Below are positions 9,161 through 17,871 of a stretch of 57,543 nucleotides of DNA, in pieces. The stretch comes from an uncultured Saprospiraceae bacterium. GTDB lineage: Bacteria > Bacteroidota > Bacteroidia > Chitinophagales > Saprospiraceae. A model generated the notes under the pieces. It was not told where the DNA came from and ran no database searches. It saw only the letters and a list, made by a program, of their open reading frames with translations. The position numbers and the translations under genes are program-made. The DNA lies in the NCBI GenBank assembly GCA_937928575.1, contig CALFWW010000098.1, forward strand, positions 1-57,543, read 5' to 3'. Positions within the stretch are counted from its first letter, which is position 1, and every line of letters starts with the position of its first letter.

Positions 9161-9193
9161 AAAAAAAGAGGAAACCACAATCGTGATTTCCTC
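9161..9193 (-). terminator. Rho-independent terminator of the CHRD gene
   Basis: Read on the minus strand, GAGGAAATCAC, loop GATT, GTGGTTTCCTC makes an 11-bp stem with one G-U pair followed by eight or nine T. It lies 34 nt after the stop of the CHRD protein gene. Confidence 0.85.
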
Positions 9194-9226
9194 CAAGATG
9201 ATTAATCATCTAACAACCAAACCAAA

Positions 9227-11935
9227 TTACATCTTTATAAATCTTGATGTGATTTCCAACTCAGGAACTTTTATAAAATAAGTGCCTTTTGGAAAATTTG
9301 AAACATCATAATTAAATCCATTAAATCCTTGTGAAAAGGAGGCTTTTCTTCTTAAGACAATTTGTCCTGCGGTGTTATAAATCAATAATTCTCCGACGGT
9401 GTCTGCCTCGCTTTGGATATCAATATTTACTTGTCCGCTAGTAGGATTAGGATATACAATACCCATATTTATATCACTTACGCTGAAGCTGCTAGTGTTA
9501 TCATTCTGCGGCATATTGGCAGTAGTCGCAATGTCAATTCTTGCTTCGTCATCTTCTGTAACAATAAAATTGTAAACGTTTCCAGGTGTTGAATCTTTGT
9601 CTGGTTGATCAACTGCATGGACTTGTACGAAATAGAAAATATTAGAAGATAGCCATAGGGTAAACAATTCAATATCAAGCGTTGAACTTTCTCCTGGCAG
9701 CAAAGTTTGAATAAACCAAGTACCGTTGTATAGTCTAACGTCACCTTTCGAAGCATTATGAGAGACGTAAGCTAAGCCGTTTGGAATTCTTACATTCATG
9801 TGAACATTGCTTGCAAGGTCAGCGCCATTATTGGAAACCGTGATTGTATAGTTTACATTTTGATATTGACCAACTTGCATTTGATCGGCTATGATATCCA
9901 TTTCCAAATCAACATCAGCATCTCCAGTACCAGATCCACCATTTTCTATGGCAATAATTGTTGTAGCAACTTCATCATCTTCCGTTGCATTGAAGTTTTG
10001 ATTATTAGGAGTGGAGTCGTGATCATACGCTGAAGAGTTAGATACTTCCGCATAATAGTTGATATTGTTGCCGCTGGATAACGCTAAATTTACCAATTTG
10101 AGATTTGCAGATTCACCAGGCGCCAATGTTCCAACATTCCAAGTTTGATAATACAAATTATAGTCACCTTGACCTGCAATGTCATAACAATATACAAACC
10201 CATCTGGAAGCGGTACACTAACCTGTACGTTTTCTGCTGTCACAACGCCTGTATTTTGAATGGTGAAGCACATCCCCAATGTATCATATTGTGCATAGTG
10301 CACTCGAGAAACATCTAAGCTCAATTCTAAATCTGCTGATTCATTGAAGCGGTTGGTGCAATTTAATTGAGAAAGTACTTGTCCTCTTATTTCTCCTTCA
10401 GGATATGTTTCTGTCGAAATTTTGAAGTAACTATTATTTCTTTTAATTTCATCAGAAATAGCTTTGTTAAATGGAGTTGTGTTTGTGGATTCATGCCAAA
10501 AATAATCCGTAAAGCTATTGTTTGAAACATCTGTCAGATCAACTAATTCAGGCCCATCTTCCCCAACTTGTCCAGCATGCAATGTTACAGCAGTTGGGTC
10601 GCTTGACAAGTCATAATTTGAAAAAACAACATGGCTGTGACTTAATTTTCTATCAATTGCGACCAAGCCACCGCCGTCAGCATTGGTTGCGATATCTGGG
10701 CTAACTTGTCCTGAACAAAAAGTAAACAATCGACCATCTCTTGCGATCCTATAGACTTGTCCTCTTGATCTATCTTCATCCGCTGGGTTTTCAGATTTAA
10801 TCCTGATATAGGCAGCTCCTCGCAACATAATACCTGCAAAAGTGGCAATAGAAGCTTCTGCTATTTCTCCTATAAAAACTCTTTCTGGGGTAAGGAAAGA
10901 TAGATTGTAAATTGGTATCGAAGTTTCGCCAAGTTGTGCATTGTGGATAGTTACTCTATTAATCATCGCATCATCCTCATAATCTACAAGCACATAGTAT
11001 CTCATGAATCTAAAATCTGGACTCAATAAAAACACAGTGAAACCTTCAATACCTACATCGGTAGCATCAGGTACTTGTTGATCTCCAGAAATCCACCCAT
11101 CCATAAGCATCAAATCAGTGTATTCTAATTGAGTTCTAATTTCTCCCAAAGGAAAATCCTCTGTATGTAATTTTAAGTAAAGATTTTCAGATTGTAATTC
11201 CTCAAAAAAATTGGTGGCATCAAGAATTGCAAAAATTCGGTTGTTGGTAACATACGGTGTTAAATCCACAACAACTGTACTGTCGGTAGTTGTTTCATCA
11301 CCTGCGTAAAGGAAAGCGCCTGTGATTGGGCTCTTTAAACCAGAAGCAAAAAAGTTGACCTCAAATTCTTTGATCTCATGTGTATAGTTTGTTGAGATAA
11401 TTCCCTCTGCTTTCGAGTCACTTTGACCATTTAGTATTTTGGATGCGTCTGCAAAACCGTAATAAGCATCAGGAGTTTCTAGTCTTAGTTGGCCACGAGC
11501 GGCTACACCCATAAGGTTGTTTGTTGAAATTTCAATGTAATAATTTCCTAAAAGTAAATTGGTGATTACTGATTTTGGAAAATTTGTAATAGTAGTGTTA
11601 ATTTTTTTACCTGCAATTTCGTCTGTTAAATTGAAAATGACAGGGCCGTTGCTTTCTTCGTCTCCTTCTCTAATTCGGACATCCGTTAAGTTTCCGGCAG
11701 CTTCATTTAGATAAAGATTGAATACAAGCTCATCTCTTTTTTCATTCACAAATATTCCTGCGATACCTTTTACATCGTTCTGAGCTGCTGGCACTACATT
11801 TTCGGCCTTCAGTACAGCAGAAATTAATACATTACTAGTAAAATCTGGATTGGTAGGAATTGCTTCTTGTCCAAGCAAATTCGGATTTAGAAAAAGGGCA
11901 CACATAGATAGTGCTAATAATAACCGTTTAATCAT
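9227..11935 (-). CDS. Secreted CHRD-repeat / DUF11-like protein with T9SS sorting tail
   Basis: 902 aa with signal peptide (MIKRLLLALSMCALFLNPNLLGQ). Residues about 30-510 contain four CHRD-type units, recognised by repeats of GNYYIEIST...ARGQLRL, LYLKLHTEDFPLGEIRTQL, AAYIRIKSENPADEDRSRGQV and SYFKISTETYPEGEIRGQV. Residues about 530-810 hold two DUF11/CARDB-like domains (MCFTIQNTGVVTAENVQVSVPLP; NYTITVSNNGADLASNVHMNVRIP). The C-terminus (GIVYPNPTSGQVNIDI...GTYFIKVPE) is a T9SS type A signal. This is an exported, probably surface-exposed structural or adhesive protein; CHRD domains have no known enzymatic role. Confidence 0.88.
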   Translation of the reverse strand: MIKRLLLALSMCALFLNPNLLGQEAIPTNPDFTSNVLISAVLKAENVVPAAQNDVKGIAGIFVNEKRDELVFNLYLNEAAGNLTDVRIREGDEESNGPVIFNLTDEIAGKKINTTITNFPKSVITNLLLGNYYIEISTNNLMGVAARGQLRLETPDAYYGFADASKILNGQSDSKAEGIISTNYTHEIKEFEVNFFASGLKSPITGAFLYAGDETTTDSTVVVDLTPYVTNNRIFAILDATNFFEELQSENLYLKLHTEDFPLGEIRTQLEYTDLMLMDGWISGDQQVPDATDVGIEGFTVFLLSPDFRFMRYYVLVDYEDDAMINRVTIHNAQLGETSIPIYNLSFLTPERVFIGEIAEASIATFAGIMLRGAAYIRIKSENPADEDRSRGQVYRIARDGRLFTFCSGQVSPDIATNADGGGLVAIDRKLSHSHVVFSNYDLSSDPTAVTLHAGQVGEDGPELVDLTDVSNNSFTDYFWHESTNTTPFNKAISDEIKRNNSYFKISTETYPEGEIRGQVLSQLNCTNRFNESADLELSLDVSRVHYAQYDTLGMCFTIQNTGVVTAENVQVSVPLPDGFVYCYDIAGQGDYNLYYQTWNVGTLAPGESANLKLVNLALSSGNNINYYAEVSNSSAYDHDSTPNNQNFNATEDDEVATTIIAIENGGSGTGDADVDLEMDIIADQMQVGQYQNVNYTITVSNNGADLASNVHMNVRIPNGLAYVSHNASKGDVRLYNGTWFIQTLLPGESSTLDIELFTLWLSSNIFYFVQVHAVDQPDKDSTPGNVYNFIVTEDDEARIDIATTANMPQNDNTSSFSVSDINMGIVYPNPTSGQVNIDIQSEADTVGELLIYNTAGQIVLRRKASFSQGFNGFNYDVSNFPKGTYFIKVPELEITSRFIKM

Positions 11936-12231
11936 TATTGGTGGTTTTTTGGAGTTATGAATTTGAGTTCAAAGTAGAACTCTTTGTAACATATATTCTA
12001 AAGCAAAATGTGTGCTAGTGATTGTTAAGAAGATCAGTAATTTAAAATAACAATTAATAGACGTATTGTTTTTTTCTTTGGGAAATGCGTATTAGATTTT
12101 GATTTCTTAGAAAAAAAATACCTTGGTTTTATGTTTAAAATTAGTGTTTAAGTGAATTTTAATTATAGTAATGCTATGTCACGAAAAAATATATATTGAA
12201 AAAGCAAATGAATGTTGAGACAAAAAGGAAT
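11936..12231. other. Intergenic region with short palindrome
   Basis: The only ordered element is GAGTTC-AAAGTA-GAACTC at 11966-11983, just upstream of the CHRD protein gene, a possible operator. No ORF, RNA gene or terminator recognised in the rest. Confidence 0.4.
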
Positions 12232-14022
12232 CTACTTACTTGTCACAATTTCAATAACAGCCTCACCGTATTTCTCTAGTTTCACAGGGCCAATCCCATC
12301 AATTGCGATCAAGTCATCAGAGGTGGATGGTTTGGCACTTGCGATAAAATTGATGGTTCGATCATTAAATATGACATAAGGGGGGACTCTTTGAGTTCTA
12401 GCTAAATGAGTTCTCCATTTTTTTAGTCGAGCGACCAGTGCAGAATCAATGTTGGAAAAGTTGACTTCTTTTTTGATTTTCTTTTCTCTTTCTTTTTGTT
12501 CTTTTTGAGAAACAAATTCTGTCAATTTTATTGCTACTTCTTTTTTTAAGACGGGACTAGAAAGGGGAGTGGTTTTTAATTTGGAGTGATCTGTATAATC
12601 AATTCGGATGATACCTTGATTGATCATTTGAGTAATATAATGTTGCCAATGTTGAAAGGAAATATTGCGACCAACTCCATAAGTTTTTAATTGGTCATAT
12701 CCTTTCATTCTGATTTCTTGTTTATAAGATGCTCTTAAGATATCGATTAACAAGTTGATTCCGACTTGTTCTCTTGTGCGGATAATACCGGAAAGTGCCA
12801 TTTGAGAAAATACAGTTCCATCAATAAATGTTGGCGGATGCAGGCAATTATCGCAATGACCACAATTGTTATTGACAAATTCTCCAAAATAATTCAAAAC
12901 CATATTGGTCCTGCAACTTGCAGCCGTTGCAAATTGCCACATGCGATCCAATTTTGCTAATTGTACTGTTTTAAAATCCTTATTTGGACTTTCATCTATA
13001 AATTTTTTGAGCATTAGAAAATCTCCCCAACTAGAAAATAACAATGTTTCTGCGGGATCACCATCTCTTCCAGCTCTTCCGATTTCCTGATAATAGCCTT
13101 CAATGTTTTTTGGCATATTATAGTGTATTACCCAGCGAATATTAGGCTTGTCAATTCCCATACCGAATGCAATGGTTGCACATACAATTTTGACAGTATC
13201 ATTTTGAAAATCATCTTGAACCCGTCTCCTGGTACTTGGATCTAATCCTGCATGATAGGCCGCAGCTTGAAACCCTTTTGCTTCTAAACTTTCAGCCACC
13301 TTTTCAGTACTCTTTCGACTTAGGCAATATACGATTCCAGATTCATTAGGATGAATTTTTACGAAATTCTCAATTTGCTCCATTCGTTTTTGACCAGATT
13401 TTGCGCGCGTAGTGATATTCTTTCTTTCAAAACTGCTCAAGAAAGTTTTGGCATTTGGAATGGCTAATTGTCGGAGTATATCTTGTTGAGTTGCATGATC
13501 TGCAGTTGCCGTTAATGCAATAATTGGAACAGCAGAAAATGTATTTCTTAATGCTGAAAGTTTGACATATTCAGGTCGGAAATCATTGCCCCAAATGGAA
13601 ACACAATGGGCTTCATCAATACCAAAAAGGGATATCTTTTGATTGACCAAATATTTTAAAAAACCATCCGACATTAGTTTTTCAGGAGAAACATATAATA
13701 ACTTTAATTTTCCTTCCTGGATGTCTGCAAATATTTGTCGGGTTTCGGTGTCAGAGATGTTGCTATGGAGGGTTGCAGCATTTACGTCCAATTGCTGAAG
13801 TGCTGCCACTTGGTCATTCATCAATGCAATTAAAGGTGAGACGATGATTGCGAGCCCTTCATTTATAAGAGCTGGAATTTGATAGCAAAGTGATTTTCCA
13901 CCCCCCGTTGGCATAATGACCAATGCGTCGTTGCCATCCAAAATGTGATCTATAATAGCACCTTGGTTTCCTCTGAACTCGGAATACCCAAATGTCTTTT
14001 TTAGAATTGTATGTTTAGCCAT
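12232..14022 (-). CDS. recQ: ATP-dependent DNA helicase RecQ
   Basis: Start set at ATG 14022 (MAKHTILKKTFGYSEFRGNQ), since this aligns with the usual RecQ N-terminus; 596 aa. Helicase motifs: MPTGGGKSLCYQ (Walker A, 37-48), VSPLIALM (61-68), DEAHC (136-140), ALTATAD, the RecQ signature GIDKPNIRWVIHYNMPKNIEGYYQEIGRAGRDG, and the four-Cys zinc site C...CGHCDNC. An RQC winged helix and a C-terminal HRDC domain (about 515-590, IDGIGPVKLEKYGEAV) follow. It unwinds DNA 3'-5' in recombination and fork repair. It is shorter than many Bacteroidota RecQ proteins, stopping after the HRDC domain. Confidence 0.97.
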   Translation of the reverse strand: MAKHTILKKTFGYSEFRGNQGAIIDHILDGNDALVIMPTGGGKSLCYQIPALINEGLAIIVSPLIALMNDQVAALQQLDVNAATLHSNISDTETRQIFADIQEGKLKLLYVSPEKLMSDGFLKYLVNQKISLFGIDEAHCVSIWGNDFRPEYVKLSALRNTFSAVPIIALTATADHATQQDILRQLAIPNAKTFLSSFERKNITTRAKSGQKRMEQIENFVKIHPNESGIVYCLSRKSTEKVAESLEAKGFQAAAYHAGLDPSTRRRVQDDFQNDTVKIVCATIAFGMGIDKPNIRWVIHYNMPKNIEGYYQEIGRAGRDGDPAETLLFSSWGDFLMLKKFIDESPNKDFKTVQLAKLDRMWQFATAASCRTNMVLNYFGEFVNNNCGHCDNCLHPPTFIDGTVFSQMALSGIIRTREQVGINLLIDILRASYKQEIRMKGYDQLKTYGVGRNISFQHWQHYITQMINQGIIRIDYTDHSKLKTTPLSSPVLKKEVAIKLTEFVSQKEQKEREKKIKKEVNFSNIDSALVARLKKWRTHLARTQRVPPYVIFNDRTINFIASAKPSTSDDLIAIDGIGPVKLEKYGEAVIEIVTSK

Positions 14023-14317
14023 GGAACCCAAATTTAGCAAAAATAAATGACGAATTGTACATGCTATTTTTTAGCCAAAATTTGATAAAGATAGATCCGG
14101 AAGAAATAAATGGGTTGTTCAGAAAGTACCAATAGCGGCAGGTTGTTAATCTAATGGAGGACCAATTGGAATCGTCCTAGCCAATCTGACGCATCCGTAT
14201 GAGTCTACCGAATACAGCTATCAGATTCCGACGTCATAATGCCTGAAGTAAGTTGAAAACTATTCCATCAAGAAAGAGTGGTACACATTGCCAAATGGAT
14301 CGAACAAATGGAATAAG
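14023..14317. other. Noncoding gap with possible gene remnant
   Basis: The stretch 14100-14315 is less AT-rich than its surroundings and contains protein-like short frames broken by stops, for example SNGGPIGIVLANLTHPYEST from 14150 on the + strand (stop at 14237-14239), and YSIKKEWYTLPNGSNKWNK in another frame further on. This looks like a decayed gene but I cannot assign a family, so it is not called a pseudogene. Confidence 0.3.
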
Positions 14318-14830
14318 CTACTTTTTTCTTAAAGTATAGTAAACCATGCCTACATTGTTAATAGTTCGATGAGTTTCTTCAATCGTTTCATTCATTTCTG
14401 CTTTTAGACTCATTCTGTGAGCATCTAAATCTAGGATCTCAATTGTTTCTACATCAAAATTTGTTAATTCCAAGTTGGAGTCGATTTTTTCCCAAACACC
14501 TTCTTTTGCAAAATCATTGGCTTCAAGAGATTCAGAACGCATCTCTCCATTAACTAATGTTGAAAAAATTCTTGTATAGGTTCCTGAGCCTTGATAGGTA
14601 GCATCAGTTTTGAATTCAATCTCTGAAGCAAAGGATTTGCCTTGAAAGATGAATGCGCCACCACTTGTTGATCCATTTTTAAAAATAGTTTGGATACCAT
14701 CTTGGCAAGAGACCGCTGTAATTTCCCATTTTCCTTCAACGGTAATTGGTAAGTCTACTTCATCTTTTTGACAAGACGATATGGTGCACAGGATTAGTGC
14801 ACATAGAAGTAGATTTGATAATAACTTCAT
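14318..14830 (-). CDS. Lipocalin-like lipoprotein
   Basis: 170 aa. MKLLSNLLLCALILCTISSCQ is a lipoprotein signal with the lipid-modified Cys at residue 20. The mature domain begins with VEGKWEITAVSCQDG, the GxW start of the small lipocalin-like barrels frequent in Bacteroidota lipoproteins, and ends with NVGMVYYTLRKK. About eight short beta strands can be read between. Ligand and role unknown. Monocistronic, with 300 bp of noncoding DNA between it and recQ. Confidence 0.75.
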   Translation of the reverse strand: MKLLSNLLLCALILCTISSCQKDEVDLPITVEGKWEITAVSCQDGIQTIFKNGSTSGGAFIFQGKSFASEIEFKTDATYQGSGTYTRIFSTLVNGEMRSESLEANDFAKEGVWEKIDSNLELTNFDVETIEILDLDAHRMSLKAEMNETIEETHRTINNVGMVYYTLRKK

Positions 14831-14956
14831 GCGAATTATAATTTGTTATTACTAAGAACGCAAATCATAAGCCGAATTGCAGTCAATTATGCGATTTTAA
14901 CATAATTAGATACCACATTTGCCTCATTTATAGGATGTTAAGTGCTTACTCTAAAT

Positions 14957-14991
14957 AGAAAAACCGCTACCTAATTTCTTAGATAGCAGTT
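14957..14991 (-). terminator. Rho-independent terminator of the pirin gene
   Basis: On the minus strand AACTGCTATCT pairs with AGGTAGCGGTT (arms 14981-14991 and 14962-14972, with G-U pairs), followed by TTTTT. It lies 25 nt after the pirin stop. Confidence 0.8.
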
Positions 14992-15015
14992 CAATATATT
15001 TTTATTGGTCTAATT

Positions 15016-15975
15016 TTAATTCACCAAATCCGGATTACCCATTTTTCCTGAATTGTAATTTTTGATACACAGACGAATCTGTTCCTCCGTATTCATCACA
15101 AATGGTCCGTAAGAAAAAACCACTTCATCCAAAGGCTGTCCACCTAATACTAACAATTCAGCTCCGTTTTCAGAATAAGTATTGATGATGCTGTCACCTC
15201 TTTCATATAGAGCGACTTGATTAGTTTTCAATAATCTTTTTCCTTCAATTTCAATTTCTCCATCGACCACATAGACAAATGCGTTATGGGTAGGCTCTGT
15301 TGGAATATCCAACCTTGCTCCTTTATCCATTTTGATATGGAAATAAAAGGCAGGTGACAACGTTTCGATTTCTGATTTTGCATCATACAATTCTCCTAAT
15401 ATTACTTTAGCCACTACTTTGTCAGCCACTAATTCTCCCATTTTATCATCTTGAAAGACATAGGTTGCAGGTGCATCAAATTTGTATGCGGAAGGAGTGT
15501 TCAACCAAATTTGAAAGCCATGATAAGCGCCTCCATTTTTTGCAAGTTCTGCTCCAGATTCTTCCATATGAATAGCACCACTGCCAGAACTAAACATCAT
15601 GAAATCTCCTTTGCCAATTTGAAAGTCGTAGTTTAGACTATCTTTGTGGTGTCCATTTCCAGCAATAAAATAAGTCGTCGGAATCACGCCAGCATGCGGA
15701 TGTGCATCTACGCGCAAAGGATCACTTCCAGCTTCTACCTGCACTGGACCAAATTCATCAAACAAAACGAAAGGGGATACATAATCATTTTGGTCCCCAG
15801 CAAATGCACGCAAAACTGGTAGCGTCCCCACGTTAATTTTACTGGTATCTAATATTTGATGGACTTTTCTAGAAGTCGGATTGGCAAACATACCCGAGCC
15901 AGTGCTTAACAAGAACGGTGTTACCGCTGTCGCCCCAACAATGGCAGAACCTTTTATAAAATGTCTTCTTTTCAT
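15016..15975 (-). CDS. Exported pirin-family protein with Tat-like signal
   Basis: 319 aa. The N-terminus MKRRHFIKGSAIVGATAVTPF has the twin-arginine pattern (RRxFIK) and hydrophobic stretch of a Tat signal. The remainder is a bicupin pirin: VLFDEFGP, VDAHPHAGVIPTTYF and GSGAIHMEES give the four metal ligands H92, H94, H136 and E138, all conserved. The C-terminal cupin (FYFHIKMDKGARLDIP...) is followed by PLDEVVFSYGPFVMNTEEQI, also typical. Pirins bind Fe(II), and some have quercetinase activity or regulatory roles; most are cytoplasmic, so export as a folded metalloprotein is the notable point. Substrate unknown. Confidence 0.92.
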   Translation of the reverse strand: MKRRHFIKGSAIVGATAVTPFLLSTGSGMFANPTSRKVHQILDTSKINVGTLPVLRAFAGDQNDYVSPFVLFDEFGPVQVEAGSDPLRVDAHPHAGVIPTTYFIAGNGHHKDSLNYDFQIGKGDFMMFSSGSGAIHMEESGAELAKNGGAYHGFQIWLNTPSAYKFDAPATYVFQDDKMGELVADKVVAKVILGELYDAKSEIETLSPAFYFHIKMDKGARLDIPTEPTHNAFVYVVDGEIEIEGKRLLKTNQVALYERGDSIINTYSENGAELLVLGGQPLDEVVFSYGPFVMNTEEQIRLCIKNYNSGKMGNPDLVN

Positions 15976-16108
15976 AACTCAATTTAAGCAATTCCAGATT
16001 TAATTTCATTGATCTATCTTAATAAACCAACAAAATGTCTTTTTGTTTTTATAAATATTGCAGGTAGGACGCTTATAGTAATTTGAATAATCAAAAATTA
16101 TATGCTTA

Positions 16109-16384
16109 TCATACTTCTGCAATCAATTTCTTGGCCGCCTTTCGAAATTCTTGCCAATCCAATTTAGCATCCGCATCTTCATCCAATTCCTTGATCAATG
16201 CAGCGGCAACCGCGCCCGATAAAAATCGATTTACTTTCGCTTCCTTAACCAATGAAACCAATTCTCCTTTTTCAAGATATCCATCTCCTTTCTTATCGAA
16301 AAAAGCAAAGGCATCTTCCGGATTTTCAAATTTTTGAGTGATTAAGATTTTAATTTTACTCAGAATTTCTTTTTTACTAGCCAT
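16109..16384 (-). CDS. Small EF-hand calcium-binding protein
   Basis: 91 aa without a signal peptide. Two EF-hand loops are visible: residues 30-41 (DKKGDGYLEKGE, with Lys instead of Asp/Asn at loop position 3) and 68-79 (DEDADAKLDWQE, with Asp at 1, 3, 5 and Glu at 12, canonical). The loops are flanked by amphipathic helices as expected for an EF-hand pair. It probably acts as a cytoplasmic calcium sensor or buffer. No partner is apparent in the neighbourhood. Confidence 0.82.
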   Translation of the reverse strand: MASKKEILSKIKILITQKFENPEDAFAFFDKKGDGYLEKGELVSLVKEAKVNRFLSGAVAAALIKELDEDADAKLDWQEFRKAAKKLIAEV

Positions 16385-16696
16385 GATTCTAATTTAAACT
16401 TCGATTGATAAGACCACAAGATGCGAAAAAATAGCATCAAGCCCAACCTTTTTTTGGCTGCTCAAATTACTTTATTTAAAGAAAAAAAGAGGAAGAATCC
16501 ACTTCACATCTTTACAAACACCCAGTAAGATTTATCAGTACTTGCGAAAAGAAAATGTTTAATTAATCGACATACAAAACCCTGACTCAAAACAGTCTTA
16601 AAGCGAAGCGGTCCAAAGCAAAGCGTCGAAGGTAATTTTGCGGTCTTCCAGCGAAGCGGTCTAAAAAGCAACAGCGCAGCGCGTTGCGTTCTACCC
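16385..16696. other. Intergenic region with short direct repeats
   Basis: AGCGAAGCGGTC occurs at 16602-16613 and again at 16650-16661 within a locally GC-richer patch (16600-16695) that also has AGCGCAGCGCG. No ORF or hairpin terminator recognised; could be part of a degenerate dispersed repeat downstream of the DUF3089 gene. Confidence 0.45.
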
Positions 16697-17680
16697 CTAA
16701 TACTTCCAATACAAATTCAACCGATGTCTAGCATTCTCGCGCACACTTACCCAATAAAAATTAAAGTCAGCAATGTGCCAATTCTTGCGTTGTAGAAATT
16801 TTCCAAATTTAACATTTGGAGTGCTGACCCAAAGCATTCCGTCCTTGACCATGGCATTCATTACATTCGGAATTACCTTGTTGTAGTTTCTTAAGATAGC
16901 CCCTTTGTTTTCTGCGTAAGATGCCGGTGTTTCATCAGTCAACCAATTTAATGGATTCGTACAAGCAATATGATCACCATAATCTCTATCTTTTGGATAA
17001 TAGCCTTTTTTGAAGGTACGCCAAGAGCAATAACAACCCGTATCATTTTTATCTTTACAAAGTCGTAATTCTTTAAAATAATCTTTTTCTATTTTGATGC
17101 CGACTAAGTAAGCAACAACTAATTTATTCATCAAAGGAGTGCCTTCGACCATGTCTTTAATCAACATTTTGCCATGAGTGGTTCCCTGGCTATGCGATGC
17201 GATGATAAACGGGCGTCCGTTGTTATAATGTTTTAGATAATACTCAAAAGCTCTTTTTACGTCAGAATAAGCGAGTTCAAATGCTGCAGTTGCTCTTGGA
17301 TCTTTTTTAGTGTATTGATCATAGGCTTTTAAGTTGGCTTGGCGATACATCGGAGAATATACTTTGCCAACCCCATTAAATATGGAGGCTTGATTTTTAA
17401 TAGTAGAATCCGATACTTTTTCATTTAACTTGACATCATCTACATCTGCGTTGTAATTTCCATCTTTCCATTTTTTCCAAAATAAAGTAGGATAAATAAA
17501 AAACACGTCGATTTGTGATGAAGCTTGTTCGTCCTTATAATCATCATTGGGGACGACATCGGCCATGTCTTTTTTGTCCGGATGCGCAGCCCAATATTTT
17601 AGGTCTGAAAAGTCAGGGGCATTTTGAGCAAAAATAAAAGAAGGAGAAATGAATAGGAAGACGAAAAAGAGGGTTCGCAT
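16697..17680 (-). CDS. DUF3089 alpha/beta-hydrolase-like secreted protein
   Basis: 327 aa with a Sec signal (MRTLFFVFLFISPSFIFAQ). DUF3089 landmarks are YWAAHPDKKDMADVVP, IDVFFIYPTLFW, VYSPMYRQANL and AFEYYLKHYNNGRPFIIASHSQGT, the last holding the nucleophile elbow Ser of alpha/beta hydrolases. Members are presumed esterases or lipases acting outside the cytoplasm; the natural substrate is unknown. Transcribed alone, about 310 bp before the EF-hand gene. Confidence 0.9.
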   Translation of the reverse strand: MRTLFFVFLFISPSFIFAQNAPDFSDLKYWAAHPDKKDMADVVPNDDYKDEQASSQIDVFFIYPTLFWKKWKDGNYNADVDDVKLNEKVSDSTIKNQASIFNGVGKVYSPMYRQANLKAYDQYTKKDPRATAAFELAYSDVKRAFEYYLKHYNNGRPFIIASHSQGTTHGKMLIKDMVEGTPLMNKLVVAYLVGIKIEKDYFKELRLCKDKNDTGCYCSWRTFKKGYYPKDRDYGDHIACTNPLNWLTDETPASYAENKGAILRNYNKVIPNVMNAMVKDGMLWVSTPNVKFGKFLQRKNWHIADFNFYWVSVRENARHRLNLYWKY

Positions 17681-17871
17681 TAAAAGGAGTTGTTTTAAAA
17701 GATTGAATTATTTGTTAGTAATTGAACTGCGAAACGTGTGCTTTATTGTCGCGCCATTATCAATGACTATTTATAACACAAAAATAACGTATTCAACCAT
17801 CAAAAAGTTGGCTCATGAGAAAAGAAAATTGAGAAAGTTAAAACCAGTATAAGATTTGATAATCCGTTATT

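Noticed and set aside
14029-14036. TAAATTTG (-7-like) just upstream of recQ
   Set aside because: Transcription would begin at or after the chosen ATG, and no -33 partner is present; AT-rich DNA yields such matches by chance.
17649-17852. 67-aa Lys/Arg-rich + strand frame
   Set aside because: Begins within the DUF3089 gene on the opposite strand and has no promoter, start context or family match.
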